DNA of 64,000 nucleotides, taken from JAWLHK01 sp041690355 [NCBI: bacterium]. GTDB lineage: Bacteria > J088 > JAWLBW01. Shown here piece by piece: positions 25,191 to 34,223 of the stretch (positions within the stretch are counted from its first letter, which is position 1; each line of letters opens with the position of its first letter). The notes under the pieces are model-generated. The model did no database searches. It was not told the DNA's origin and worked only from the letters and a program-made list of their open reading frames with translations. A program made the translations under genes and the position numbers. The stretch spans positions 20,123-84,122 of the forward strand of contig JAWLHK010000019.1 of assembly GCA_041690355.1 (NCBI GenBank), given 5' to 3'.

Positions 25191-26690
25191 CTACGGCCGG
25201 GAGGGCGCAGGGGCCGCGGCTCGCAGCAGACCGGTGAGCTGGCGCCACTCGCCGGCCTCGACGAAGGCGCGCCAGTAGATCGCCAGGAGGGGTACGAAGA
25301 CGGCCAGGCGCCACGCGGGAGAGGCGGTATAGCTGAGCAGTGCGGTTGCGACCCAGAGCGCGGCCGCGCCGAAGGCCAGCGCGCGAAGACCGCCCATGGC
25401 CGCGCGGTGCTCGCGCACGAGCACCCGGAAGTAGAGGATGCAGATGGTGCCGTAGGCGGCAAGGTGCGCGATGGCGAGCGCGCCGATGCCGGCGTCGAAG
25501 ATGCCCGACAGGAGCAGGGCCACCGAGACGACGATGAAGATCGCGCTGCGCAGCACCTCGGCCGCAAGAAACAGCCGCAGGCGGCCGGTCGGCAGCAGAA
25601 ATGATCCCGCGGCCCAGGCGACCGCCAGCATGACGTCGCCGCTGAACTGAACCGGCAGCCATCCGGCCGCCGAGACGAAGGCAGGTGAAAACAGCAGCGC
25701 AAGAAACCACTCACGCAGAATGACGCCGCCGGCGAGGCCCGGAACGACGATCAGGGCGACGATGCGCAGGACGCGCTGCACGACCTGGCCGGTCAGCCCG
25801 GCGTCGCGTACGCCCCCCAGCCGCGGCATGACGTAGAGGTTCACGCCGCTCAGAAAAACCGGAAGAATCTGCAGCGTCAGGCCGCTCATCGCCTGGTAGA
25901 GGCCATTGGCCGCGGGCCCCGAGGCGTGCAGCAGCGCCGAGCGCGCGGCAAGGCTGCCGGCCGCTCCCAGCACCGCGCCCACGAGCGCGACCCCGCCGTA
26001 GGCCAGCAGGCCGCGCACGAGCGCCGGGTCAAGCGTTCGCCATTCCTGGGAGGTGGCGCGCGCCTGCTCGCCCGCCAGATGCCGGCGCAGCCGCCAGGCA
26101 TGCAGGGCGGCGTTCAGCGTGAACGAACCGAGCACGAACAGGGCGCCGCCCCCCGGCCCCAGCGTGCCGGCCGCGACGAAGGCGACGCCGAGACCCGCCA
26201 GGGCGCTGCCGATGCCGGCCCAGGCGAGGCCGCGGTAGTCTTCGACGCCGTTCAGGGCGGCCTGCAGAATTGCCTGCAGGGCCACGACGGGGGCCGCCGC
26301 GGCCGTCAGGGCCATGACCCACCACCAGTCGCCCCGATCGAGAACGAGCCGGGCCAGCCAGGGCGAGGCCGCCACGAGCAGCAGCGCGACGGCCACGGTC
26401 ACGAAGGTGACGAAAGCCGCCGCCGTGCGCAGGAGCGGACCGATGGGGCGCCCTTCGCGCCGATACTGCGCGACGTAACGCGTGACCCCGGCCGTCAGCC
26501 CCAGGCTCGCCGCCGTCTGCACGAGCATGCCGAAGGCGAGAATCTGCGACCACTGCCCGTACCCCTCGGGGCCGAGCCAGACGGCGAGCCCCTTGTTGCG
26601 CACGAGGCTCGAGAACAGGTTTGCCAGCGTGAAGCCCGCAGACGTCAACAGGGCTGCGGCGAGGCCGCCCAGGGCGAGGCGGCGACTCAT
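25191..26690 (-). CDS. Polysaccharide flippase (Wzx-like)
   Basis: A 499-residue integral membrane protein with about 12-14 helices and a typical flippase N-terminus (FSSLVRNKGLAVWLGPEGYGQWSQI). Such proteins carry undecaprenyl-linked oligosaccharides across the inner membrane. It is transcribed after the family 2 glycosyltransferase gene (34-bp gap), and the pair suggests a small glycan-export unit. It differs in sequence from the flippase at 1171-2424, so the two probably serve different polymers. The substrate cannot be read from sequence. Confidence 0.82.
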   Translation of the reverse strand: MSRRLALGGLAAALLTSAGFTLANLFSSLVRNKGLAVWLGPEGYGQWSQILAFGMLVQTAASLGLTAGVTRYVAQYRREGRPIGPLLRTAAAFVTFVTVAVALLLVAASPWLARLVLDRGDWWWVMALTAAAAPVVALQAILQAALNGVEDYRGLAWAGIGSALAGLGVAFVAAGTLGPGGGALFVLGSFTLNAALHAWRLRRHLAGEQARATSQEWRTLDPALVRGLLAYGGVALVGAVLGAAGSLAARSALLHASGPAANGLYQAMSGLTLQILPVFLSGVNLYVMPRLGGVRDAGLTGQVVQRVLRIVALIVVPGLAGGVILREWFLALLFSPAFVSAAGWLPVQFSGDVMLAVAWAAGSFLLPTGRLRLFLAAEVLRSAIFIVVSVALLLSGIFDAGIGALAIAHLAAYGTICILYFRVLVREHRAAMGGLRALAFGAAALWVATALLSYTASPAWRLAVFVPLLAIYWRAFVEAGEWRQLTGLLRAAAPAPSRP

Positions 26691-26724
26691 GCCCGCCTTT
26701 CGCGCGGCGCCGACGCGCCGCGGT

Positions 26725-27618
26725 TCATGCGCCCCTCGGCCGCAAGGAACGCAGCCACATCCACGTACTCAGCCGAAGGGCAGCCCCCCAACGCGCCGGA
26801 TCGTGGCGGAGCGCCTTGAAGACGAGCCTTCCTACGCCCGCGGGCCTGCTGCCCCCCGGATCGGCGGCGCGCGCGCAGGCCTCTGCCAGGTGCAGACCGG
26901 CCATGCCGCGGCGGATCTTGCGCGGGGGGAGACCGCGCCGGGACGCGGCCGCCTCGAGCACCTCGCGCGAAGCGGCGAGCATGGTCGCCGTGCGGTGCAG
27001 CCCCCCCGGCCCGTCGCTGTAGCAGGCCAGGGCAAGCGGCTGCGCCGCCATTCTGAAGCGCTCTGCCATGCGCAACCACAGATCCCAGTCTTCGGCCAGA
27101 CGCCTGGTCTCGTCAAAACCGCCGGCCGCGAGCAGCGCCTCGCGGCGGGCGAGCGGCGTCGGACTGAAGACGACGTTTTCGACCAGCAGCTCCCGCCAGC
27201 CGAAGTATCCGTTCACCGCCGGCAGCAGGCGGCGGCGTTCGCCGCGCTCGTCTTCCGTATCGACCCCGCCGCAGGCGACGGCAGCGTCAGGATGGCTGCG
27301 CAGAAAGGCGATCTGCCGTTCGAGTTTGCGGGGATACCAGTAGTCGTCGGCATCGAGCAGCGCAACCCAGTCGCCGCGGGCAATCCGGATGGCGTGATTG
27401 CGGGCCGCGCTCGGGCCCGCGTTCTGCTGGCGGACATAACGCCAGTGGCTCGCGCCGGCCCGGCGGCGCGCCGCCTCGAAGACTTCGAAGGTGGCGTCGG
27501 TCGAACCGTCGTCGACGACCACGACCTCGACCGGGAGCGTCTGGGCCACAACCGATTCCAGGGCACGCGTGAGGGTCGGTGCGGCGTTCCAGGCGGGAAT
27601 GATGACGGAGATGCGCAT
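26725..27618 (-). CDS. Family 2 glycosyltransferase
   Basis: A 297-residue GT-A enzyme. It opens MRISVIIPAWNAAPTLTRAL, has the nucleotide-binding VVVDDGSTD at about 33-41 and the metal-binding LLDADDYWYPRKL near 88-100. An AEDWDLWLRM segment at about 170 holds the usual catalytic-base ED. The ATG at 27618 is preceded by AGGAG at 7 nt; the open frame upstream (to 28092) lies antisense to the lyase gene and is not used. It probably adds a sugar to the glycan moved by the downstream flippase. Confidence 0.87.
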   Translation of the reverse strand: MRISVIIPAWNAAPTLTRALESVVAQTLPVEVVVVDDGSTDATFEVFEAARRRAGASHWRYVRQQNAGPSAARNHAIRIARGDWVALLDADDYWYPRKLERQIAFLRSHPDAAVACGGVDTEDERGERRRLLPAVNGYFGWRELLVENVVFSPTPLARREALLAAGGFDETRRLAEDWDLWLRMAERFRMAAQPLALACYSDGPGGLHRTATMLAASREVLEAAASRRGLPPRKIRRGMAGLHLAEACARAADPGGSRPAGVGRLVFKALRHDPARWGAALRLSTWMWLRSLRPRGA

Positions 27619-27690
27619 GGTGTCTCTCCTCATTCCAGCACGAAAACGGGCCCGCAGAGCCGGCGCCGCCCCCCGGGGCGCCCACGGGGA

Positions 27691-27718
27691 TTGACTTGCG
27701 GTTGCCACCGGGTATAAA
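27691..27718 (+). promoter_or_regulatory. Sigma-70-type promoter of the heparinase-like gene
   Basis: -35 TTGACT (27691-27696), a 16-bp spacer and -10 TATAAA (27713-27718), each 5 of 6 to consensus. Start predicted near 27725, giving a leader of about 95 nt to the ATG at 27820. Confidence 0.55.
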
Positions 27719-27790
27719 CGCACCCGCAGCCCGTGCGAATGAGGTTGAACACGCCCCGAAAACGCCCGCCCGTCGGCTTGAAACAGAGGC

Positions 27791-27806
27791 TGGCACGCGG
27801 CTTGCG
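27791..27806 (+). promoter_or_regulatory. Sigma-54 (-24/-12) promoter match
   Basis: TGGCACGCGGCTTGCG matches TGGCACG-N4-TTGCW at all fixed positions but the last. The invariant GG (27792-27793) and GC (27804-27805) are separated by the required 10 bp. The predicted start near 27817 is only about 3 nt before the ATG at 27820, which is unusual for sigma-54 and makes function less certain. Confidence 0.45.
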
Positions 27807-27819
27807 AACATGGGCGGCC

Positions 27820-30800
27820 ATGCTGAAAAAAACCATCATCCTGCTCGGCGTCGCGACGACGCTCGTGACGACCGTCTCGGCCGAGGCCCGTTCCTTCTAT
27901 ACCGACAATGCCGTATCGGGCGCCCGCGCCAACGCCTCCGCGTTCGACTGGGCCCGCAAGGAAAAAGAAGAAATTCTGGGCTACGCCGACGTCTGGCTCA
28001 AGATGAGCGACGAAGACGTGTGGAACTTTCTGAGCGAACAGAGCGTGCCGCGCGCCATATTTGCGAGCCAGCCCCCGAAGTGCCCGATTCACGGATCACT
28101 CGAGGCGCATGGCGACTATGCGTGGAAAGTGCTGCCCGAGTACCGCTGGAAGGTTCAGTGCCCCATCGGCGGCGAGCGCTGGCCCACCAACGATTTCGAG
28201 GCCTACTACCGCAGCGGCAAGGACGGCGCCAACGTTTTCCGCGCCGGCAATGCCAACCGCAGCCTGCTCTACTCGACCGACTCGAGCCGCAACTACGGCG
28301 TCGACGACGGCAGCGGCTACGTTCACTCTGACGGTACGCGCAGCTACTTCGTCGCCTATTATGCCTACTGGGGCATCTGGCACCAGGTCGCCCGTTCGGA
28401 CAGTAACGCCGTGACCGTGCTCAGCAAGGCCTACCTGCTGACCGGCAAGCCCGAATATGCGCACAAGGCCCTGCTGCTCATCGCGCGCGCGGCCGACCTC
28501 TATCGCGCCATGAACGTGCGCGAATGGACGAGCCAGGGCATTCCGTCGAACGACGGCTATACCGGCATGGGCAAGATCCTGGGCAAGATCTGGGATGACG
28601 AAATCGCCAACAACCTCCTGATGGCCTGGGATGCCGTCTCGCCTGCACTCGGGACCGATGCCGCACTGCAGCGGTTCCTGGCCGACAAGAGCAGCCGCCA
28701 CGGGCTGACGCCGCAGGCCAATGCCGACCAGATCAGCGCCCATATCGAAGACAACCTGCTGGCCGCGGTCATGGACGCGGTCGAAGAGGGGCACATCCAT
28801 TCCAACGAAGGCCGCGCGCAGCGCACCTACGCCATGGCCGCCGCCCTTCTGGGTAAAGAAGCCCTGGAGGCCGCCATGGACTGGCTGAACGCGCCCGGCG
28901 AAGACGGGGGGCACCTGCCCGAGCTGTTCTGGAGCCTGGTCGACCGCGACGGCGCCGGAACCGAAGGTTCCCCTTATTACAACGCCGTCTGGCTCGAAGC
29001 ACTGATGCCCCTGGCCAGCGTGCTGGGTATGGCCGGTGACGGCAACCTGTTCGCCACCTACCCCCACCTGGAGAAGCTTCTCCTGTACCCGGGGCGCCTC
29101 ATGAACCTGGGCCGCTACTATCCGCACGTCGGCGACGCCGGCATGACCGGCGGCGCCGAGATGCCGATGCCCGATCTGGTCTCGCGCTACGTCAGGGCGT
29201 TTCACGAGTTCGGCAGCGTCCGTGCCGCCCTGCTCGCCTACCACCTGAACGGCAACACCGAAAAGGGGCTGCACGGCGGCCTGTTCGGCGGCGACGCCAA
29301 GGAAATCGAATCCAAGGTCCGTTCGCTCGTGAACGCCAACGGCCCGATCTGGACGCGATCGGATAACATGCCGGGTTACGGCCTGGCCATGCACCGGGCC
29401 GGCACGGGCGACGCCAGCCGCTCGATGTGGCTTTATCACGGCCGCACGGGCCACGGCGGCAACCACCCGCACGCCGACCGGCTGAACCTGGGTCTGTTCG
29501 CCTACGGGCTCGACCTGCTTCCGGATCTCGGGTACCCCGAGTACGCCATCGCCTGGCCGACCACGCAGGGGTGGATCCGCAATACGGTCGCCCACAATAC
29601 GGTTGTCGTCGACGGCCGCCGCCAGAACGAGTCGTATACCGGCGATCAGCGTATCTTTCTCGACACCCCGCGTGTGCAGTTCTCTGAAGTCGACGGCGGC
29701 GACATCTACCCGCAGACTTCGCAGTACCGCCGCAGCGTGGCCATGATCCAGATCGACAATGCGCGCTCCTACGTCGTCGACCTGTTCCGCGTGCGCGGCG
29801 GCGGCGAGCACGTCTACTCGTTTCACGCCGCCGAAGGCGACGTGGCGACCGAAGGGCTCGAGCTGCAGGGCCGCTCGGGAACCTATGCCGGGCCGAGCAT
29901 CGGCTTCGGCGAGTTCTATGACGAAGCCTTCAGCGGAAGTTACGCGGGAAGCGGTTACCAGTTCCTCGACCACGTCGAGACGGCGGCCAATCGCCCCGAG
30001 ACCTTCAGCGCCGACTGGAAGGTGCGTGACACGCACAATCAGGCCCCCGAAGCCGCCAAGGACAAGGTCGGCCTGCGCATGACCATGCTCGGCAACCAGG
30101 GCGAGGTTTCGTTCGCCAACGGCTATCCGGCGCAGAACATCGAGGGCAACCCCGACTCGCTCCGCTACATGCTCGTGCGCAACCAGGGTTCGGACCTGGC
30201 CAGCCGCTTCGTCGGCGTCATCGAGCCGTATCTCGAGAACCCGATGGTCGAGGCGAGCGAACTGATGCCGCTGGCCGACGAGGGGGGCGATGCCGTGGCG
30301 CTTCGCATCCGGCTGAAGAACGGGCGCACCGACTATGTCTTCTCGTCGACCGACGACGCCGAGCACAAGACGGCCGACGGCGCCTTCACGTTCAGCGGTC
30401 CTTTCGCCGTACACGCCGAAATGTCCGAGGGCACGGCCTTCACGGTGCTGGCCGACGGCGGCGTGCTCAAGAAGGGCAAGCAGGTGCTCGCCCAGGGTGA
30501 ATCCCCCACCGGAACGGTCGTCGATGTGGCCTACACGAAGGGCGACGAAAGCCGCGTGACCGTGACCGGCCGGATACCCGACGACGGCAGCTTCGTGAAC
30601 CGCTGGATTGACTTCCGCAGCGCCACGGGGCACGACGCGAACTTCTTTGTCACCGACGTGAAGCCCGAGGGCGAAAACACGGTGCTCACGCTGTCGGGCG
30701 CCGACCCCGTCGTCGGCCTGCAGGATGCAGCGCGGCCCGAAAGCGGGTACAAGCTCGCCATCGAACGGGGGGCCGAGTACCGTTTCCCGGCCGTCGTCTA

Positions 30801-30993
30801 CGAGCGCGGACCGGCTTACGACGAACTCGATACCGAGATGCAGCCGGTGCACAACGAAATCACGGGCGATCTGCAGACCGCTGCAGCGTCCGAAACCAGC
30901 GACGCGGGCGGCTGCGCGTCCGGCGGCATGCAGTTGCCGTACCTTCTCCTTCTCGCGGCTCTGCCGCTGCTGCGAAGGATGCGCAGTCGCTGA
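27820..30993 (+). CDS. Secreted heparinase II/III-like polysaccharide lyase with C-terminal sorting signal
   Basis: A 1057-residue exported protein. The ATG at 27820 gives a standard signal peptide (LKKTIILLGVATTLVTTVSA); an upstream GTG at 27733 would add a 29-residue basic extension. Residues 60-330 resemble an alpha/alpha-toroid alginate-lyase region (WLKMSDEDVWNF; EDNLLAAVMDAVEEGHIHS). The heparinase II/III domain is marked by HGGNHPHADRLNLG (about 545) and AHNTVVVDGRRQ (about 590). Such enzymes cleave uronic-acid polymers by beta-elimination. The end has GGCASGG (Cys1032), a short hydrophobic helix and RRMRSR, like the Cys-containing CTERM signals. It may trim or degrade the polysaccharide made by neighbouring genes. 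The substrate is not predictable. Confidence 0.82.
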   Translation: MLKKTIILLGVATTLVTTVSAEARSFYTDNAVSGARANASAFDWARKEKEEILGYADVWLKMSDEDVWNFLSEQSVPRAIFASQPPKCPIHGSLEAHGDYAWKVLPEYRWKVQCPIGGERWPTNDFEAYYRSGKDGANVFRAGNANRSLLYSTDSSRNYGVDDGSGYVHSDGTRSYFVAYYAYWGIWHQVARSDSNAVTVLSKAYLLTGKPEYAHKALLLIARAADLYRAMNVREWTSQGIPSNDGYTGMGKILGKIWDDEIANNLLMAWDAVSPALGTDAALQRFLADKSSRHGLTPQANADQISAHIEDNLLAAVMDAVEEGHIHSNEGRAQRTYAMAAALLGKEALEAAMDWLNAPGEDGGHLPELFWSLVDRDGAGTEGSPYYNAVWLEALMPLASVLGMAGDGNLFATYPHLEKLLLYPGRLMNLGRYYPHVGDAGMTGGAEMPMPDLVSRYVRAFHEFGSVRAALLAYHLNGNTEKGLHGGLFGGDAKEIESKVRSLVNANGPIWTRSDNMPGYGLAMHRAGTGDASRSMWLYHGRTGHGGNHPHADRLNLGLFAYGLDLLPDLGYPEYAIAWPTTQGWIRNTVAHNTVVVDGRRQNESYTGDQRIFLDTPRVQFSEVDGGDIYPQTSQYRRSVAMIQIDNARSYVVDLFRVRGGGEHVYSFHAAEGDVATEGLELQGRSGTYAGPSIGFGEFYDEAFSGSYAGSGYQFLDHVETAANRPETFSADWKVRDTHNQAPEAAKDKVGLRMTMLGNQGEVSFANGYPAQNIEGNPDSLRYMLVRNQGSDLASRFVGVIEPYLENPMVEASELMPLADEGGDAVALRIRLKNGRTDYVFSSTDDAEHKTADGAFTFSGPFAVHAEMSEGTAFTVLADGGVLKKGKQVLAQGESPTGTVVDVAYTKGDESRVTVTGRIPDDGSFVNRWIDFRSATGHDANFFVTDVKPEGENTVLTLSGADPVVGLQDAARPESGYKLAIERGAEYRFPAVVYERGPAYDELDTEMQPVHNEITGDLQTAAASETSDAGGCASGGMQLPYLLLLAALPLLRRMRSR

Positions 30994-30996
30994 TCC

Positions 30997-31025
30997 AAAG
31001 GGCGCCCTCGGGCGCCCTTTCTTTT
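30997..31025 (+). terminator. Intrinsic terminator after the heparinase-like gene
   Basis: A perfect 10-bp stem, AAAGGGCGCC (30997-31006) and GGCGCCCTTT (31011-31020), with a CTCG loop and CTTTT after it. It starts 4 bp after the stop codon. On the other strand it lies just past the convergent gene ending at 31039 and may serve that gene less efficiently, since only TTT follows there. Confidence 0.9.
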
Positions 31026-31038
31026 GGTCCGGCCGCGC

Positions 31039-34000
31039 CTACTTTGCGGGCGCGGCTGCCGCGGCCGGCTGGGGCGCGGGCTTGAGATTGCCGCGCAGGC
31101 GTTCGGTGAGAACGCGGATGATCCCACGGACGATTTCGAAGTGGTCTTCCATGAGGGCGAAGAAATCATCGCGCCGCAGCATGAGACAGACGACGTCTTC
31201 GACGGCGGTAATCGAGGCGCTGCGCGGCTGATCGTCCAGAATGGCCATTTCGCCGAAACAGTCCCGCTCGCGCAGCACGGCGATCTCCTTGTCGCCGAGA
31301 TGAACTTTCACGCTCCCCCGGGTCACGACATAGAGCGCATCGCCCGGATCACCGATGGCGAACACCGGGCTCCCCTTCGCGAAGCGCCTCTCTTCGCTGA
31401 TGGAGGCGATCTTTTCGAGATCTTCGCCCCCGAGGTGCTGAAAGAGCGGCGCGCTTTTGAGAAAGAGCACCTTCTGTACGAGATCCATCAACATGGCGGC
31501 TCCGGGCAAATCGATGAAGGCGGCGGGTGCTCCCCGCTGCGCGGCGGTCCAGACGGCGCAGGCAAGCAGCCACGTGCCATCGGCGACCGATTCGATGGTG
31601 TCGTCGAGCGTCGACGGCACCGGGCGGTGGGCGGCTGCAATTTCCCGAAGCCGCTGCGGGTTCGAGACTTCGAGCACCTCGCGCACGCGGGTGACGACCG
31701 TGCCGCTCATGTTATCGAGCAGCTCGTAGACAATCTGACGTTTCTGTTTGTCGCGCAAGACCTCGGCGCGGCACAGGGCCAGCAACTCAGGGGTCGGATC
31801 GAGCATGGCCGTCAGACGCAGGGCCTGCAACTCCAGCTGGCGCAGGCGATCTTCAACCGCATCGGCAAGCGTGTCGAGCCCCTCGGCGCGAAGGCGCAGC
31901 AGCGCCATGTGGAACCAGGCCGCCTCGGCGGCCGAGGCCAGCGCGACAGGCTCGGCGTCGGGCGTCGCCCGCAGGGCCTCGACGTCACTCCCCGCCGTGC
32001 GCCAGAGCATGGCCAGCGCCGCGGCCCGGAACCGATCCGGCAGCAGATGGATGCTGCGCAGGAGCGTGGCCCGCGCCGCGGGGGCCGGGCTCGTCATGAG
32101 CCCCTCGAGGGCCGCACCCCGCACGTCACGGTCGCGCTGGGGGTCGAAGACGACCTGCGTCAGAAACTCGACGGCCTCGGCCCCGAAACCCGCCAGGGCC
32201 CGCGCGGCCGTCGTCGCAAGTTCCGGGCGGCCGAGCGCTTTCTCGACCGCCGATCGAGACTCCGGATCGGCGCGCCGGCCCAGCGCCACGAGCACATCGC
32301 GGGCGACGTCGGCATCCGGATCCTCGGTGAACCCCTCGAGGATCTGCGCGGGATACGGCACCGGATTGGCGCCGACGACACCGATGGCCGCCCGACGCTG
32401 GCCGGCATCCGAAGCCCGCAGCATGCGCTCGATCTCCGCGAGGGCGATGGAGAGTCCGCGTTCGCCGCCGTAACGCACCAGCGCTTCGATGGCCGCGGTG
32501 CGCACCGCGATGTCCGCGGCGGCAGCCTCTTTACGCAGGATCCCGAGCGCCCTGTCGCGCTGCACCGCGCCGAGCGCGCGAACGGCCGCAGCCCGCGCTT
32601 CAGCATGTTCTTCCGTCTGGAGCAGCTCGCGGATGGCCGGCGAGAATGAAGCATCTCCGCGGGCCTCCATGGTACGCAGGACCCGGGCACGCACCCGCGG
32701 CTCCTTGCGAAGCGCCCCGATGAGCAGTGCGTCCAGCCCCGCCAGATCGACCCGTTCGGCGAGAACCAGTGCGTAGTCCATCTTGTCGGGATCTGCCTCG
32801 GCAATCGTGCGCATCAGGGTTTCGCGCACGAGCGGATCGTTCGCGTCGAGAACCGGACGGCTCCACGTCAGCCGCCGGCCTTCAGAAGCGCCCGTCGCCA
32901 CGGCGCCGAGGTACCCCCGCTTCAGCTTGACGAGCATGGCCAGCCAGAACGAGCAGAGCAAGAGAATGGCGAGCGGCAGAATGACCGGATGCGACTCGAT
33001 GAAGCCGGCAAGAAGGAGCATCAGCACGCCGGCGGCCGCCATCGACCCGGGCTTGACAAGCCCGCTGGCGAACGAGAGGGCTCGGATGCGGATTTCTGCC
33101 GGGAGCGGAAGGTACAGCAGCTGCGTGACCGGGTCGTTGATCGAATAGCGCAGCGTGTTCTCGAAGAACTTGGTGATCGTGGCCGCAATCAGCCCTGGTA
33201 CGAGCACGAAGCCGACCGAGCCCGCCATGAAGAATCCGGGCATGATGCCCAGGGTTTCGAGCACACCGAGCCAGCGGGTGATGCGCCCTGTGAAAAACGT
33301 CTGGAGAAAGAATCCGACCGTGCCCACGGCGCCGTAAAAAATTCCGAAGAATCGGGCCAGCGCATCCTTATCGGCGAAGGTTTCGCGGGCGGCGAGCTTG
33401 AACTGAAAGTCGACCATGCTCGTCGTGATGAACGTGACCGCGACAAGCGCGCCGATGGCCAGCGTGTAGTCGGCCCGTCGGCGGTAGAGCGGGTCGGTGC
33501 GATCGGGCCTCGGGGGGACCGCCTTGGGGCTGCGCCGGCCCGAGCGGAACCGTTCGAGCAGCAGCGCCATGGGAAAGAGCAGCAGCAGCGCGCCGATCAG
33601 GAGCCAGAGCAGATTCTCGACGCCCCAGGCGCTGCTCAACGTCGCCGCCACGGCGCCGCAGAGCAGATTCGAAAACACCTGCCCCGAGCTGACCAGCGCG
33701 TAGAGCCGTTTCGCCTGGCGCGGGTCGAAAACCTCGCCGGCGATGTTCCAGAACTCGAGCAGCGCCAGTGCGCCGAAGACCTCGACCCAGACGTACAGAC
33801 CCGAGAGCATCCACACCGACGACGTATCGAGGGTCAGGCGGAACAGAAAAAAGGAGCCGGCGAAGCCGGCGAGCAGCACATAGCCCGTCATGCGGGGCGG
33901 GAGGCGCACGGCGATGCGCCCGTAGACCTGCGACAGGGCGCCGACCGCAACGGCGGTTCCGATGTACATCCAGGGCAGGACGTCGAGCCCGAACCGCGAG

Positions 34001-34140
34001 AGAAACAGGGCGTCGCGCACGGTCCGGCCGAGCAGAAAGGCGAAAATGAGGACCATGAAATAGGCCGTCATCGCCGCCACGGGGAGCCCTTCACCCTCCT
34101 GGATATCGAGAATCTGCCGAATCCGAACCGACATGCGCAT
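31039..34140 (-). CDS. Nucleotide-carrier-like membrane protein with HEAT repeats and cNMP-binding domain
   Basis: A 1033-residue three-part protein. Residues 1-410 form about 12 membrane helices resembling the ATP/ADP (Npt/TLC) carrier and MFS families (MTAYFMVLIFAFLLGRTVRDAL). Residues 420-850 are HEAT/Armadillo-type repeats (RALGAVQRDRALGILRKEAAA). Residues 880-1010 are a cNMP-binding domain with an intact cassette (FGEMAILDDQPRSASITA). A plain carrier is about 500 residues, so this is a fused, probably cAMP/cGMP-gated or signalling version. Start ATG at 34140 (or 34134). No Shine-Dalgarno; TAGAAT lies 8 nt before the ATG. It follows the NtrC-type gene by 83 bp on the same strand. Whether it transports anything is unknown. 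Confidence 0.78.
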   Translation of the reverse strand: MRMSVRIRQILDIQEGEGLPVAAMTAYFMVLIFAFLLGRTVRDALFLSRFGLDVLPWMYIGTAVAVGALSQVYGRIAVRLPPRMTGYVLLAGFAGSFFLFRLTLDTSSVWMLSGLYVWVEVFGALALLEFWNIAGEVFDPRQAKRLYALVSSGQVFSNLLCGAVAATLSSAWGVENLLWLLIGALLLLFPMALLLERFRSGRRSPKAVPPRPDRTDPLYRRRADYTLAIGALVAVTFITTSMVDFQFKLAARETFADKDALARFFGIFYGAVGTVGFFLQTFFTGRITRWLGVLETLGIMPGFFMAGSVGFVLVPGLIAATITKFFENTLRYSINDPVTQLLYLPLPAEIRIRALSFASGLVKPGSMAAAGVLMLLLAGFIESHPVILPLAILLLCSFWLAMLVKLKRGYLGAVATGASEGRRLTWSRPVLDANDPLVRETLMRTIAEADPDKMDYALVLAERVDLAGLDALLIGALRKEPRVRARVLRTMEARGDASFSPAIRELLQTEEHAEARAAAVRALGAVQRDRALGILRKEAAAADIAVRTAAIEALVRYGGERGLSIALAEIERMLRASDAGQRRAAIGVVGANPVPYPAQILEGFTEDPDADVARDVLVALGRRADPESRSAVEKALGRPELATTAARALAGFGAEAVEFLTQVVFDPQRDRDVRGAALEGLMTSPAPAARATLLRSIHLLPDRFRAAALAMLWRTAGSDVEALRATPDAEPVALASAAEAAWFHMALLRLRAEGLDTLADAVEDRLRQLELQALRLTAMLDPTPELLALCRAEVLRDKQKRQIVYELLDNMSGTVVTRVREVLEVSNPQRLREIAAAHRPVPSTLDDTIESVADGTWLLACAVWTAAQRGAPAAFIDLPGAAMLMDLVQKVLFLKSAPLFQHLGGEDLEKIASISEERRFAKGSPVFAIGDPGDALYVVTRGSVKVHLGDKEIAVLRERDCFGEMAILDDQPRSASITAVEDVVCLMLRRDDFFALMEDHFEIVRGIIRVLTERLRGNLKPAPQPAAAAAPAK

Positions 34141-34148
34141 GATGGGGA

Positions 34149-34154
34149 ATTCTA
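34149..34154 (-). promoter_or_regulatory. -10-like hexamer next to the carrier ATG
   Basis: TAGAAT (5 of 6 to TATAAT) on the minus strand, 8 nt before the ATG at 34140. No clear -35 is seen. If used, the mRNA would begin at or next to the ATG. Confidence 0.3.
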
Positions 34155-34223
34155 ACAGGGCCGCCCCGCCGAGAGCCAGCGGAGCGACCGCCCCCGGCGC
34201 CACGCCGCCCGAACGGGGCGGCG

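Noticed and set aside
27621-28092. N-terminal extension of the family 2 glycosyltransferase
   Set aside because: It lies antisense to the lyase gene and its promoters. The ATG at 27618 has a good ribosome-binding site and the conserved GT2 start.
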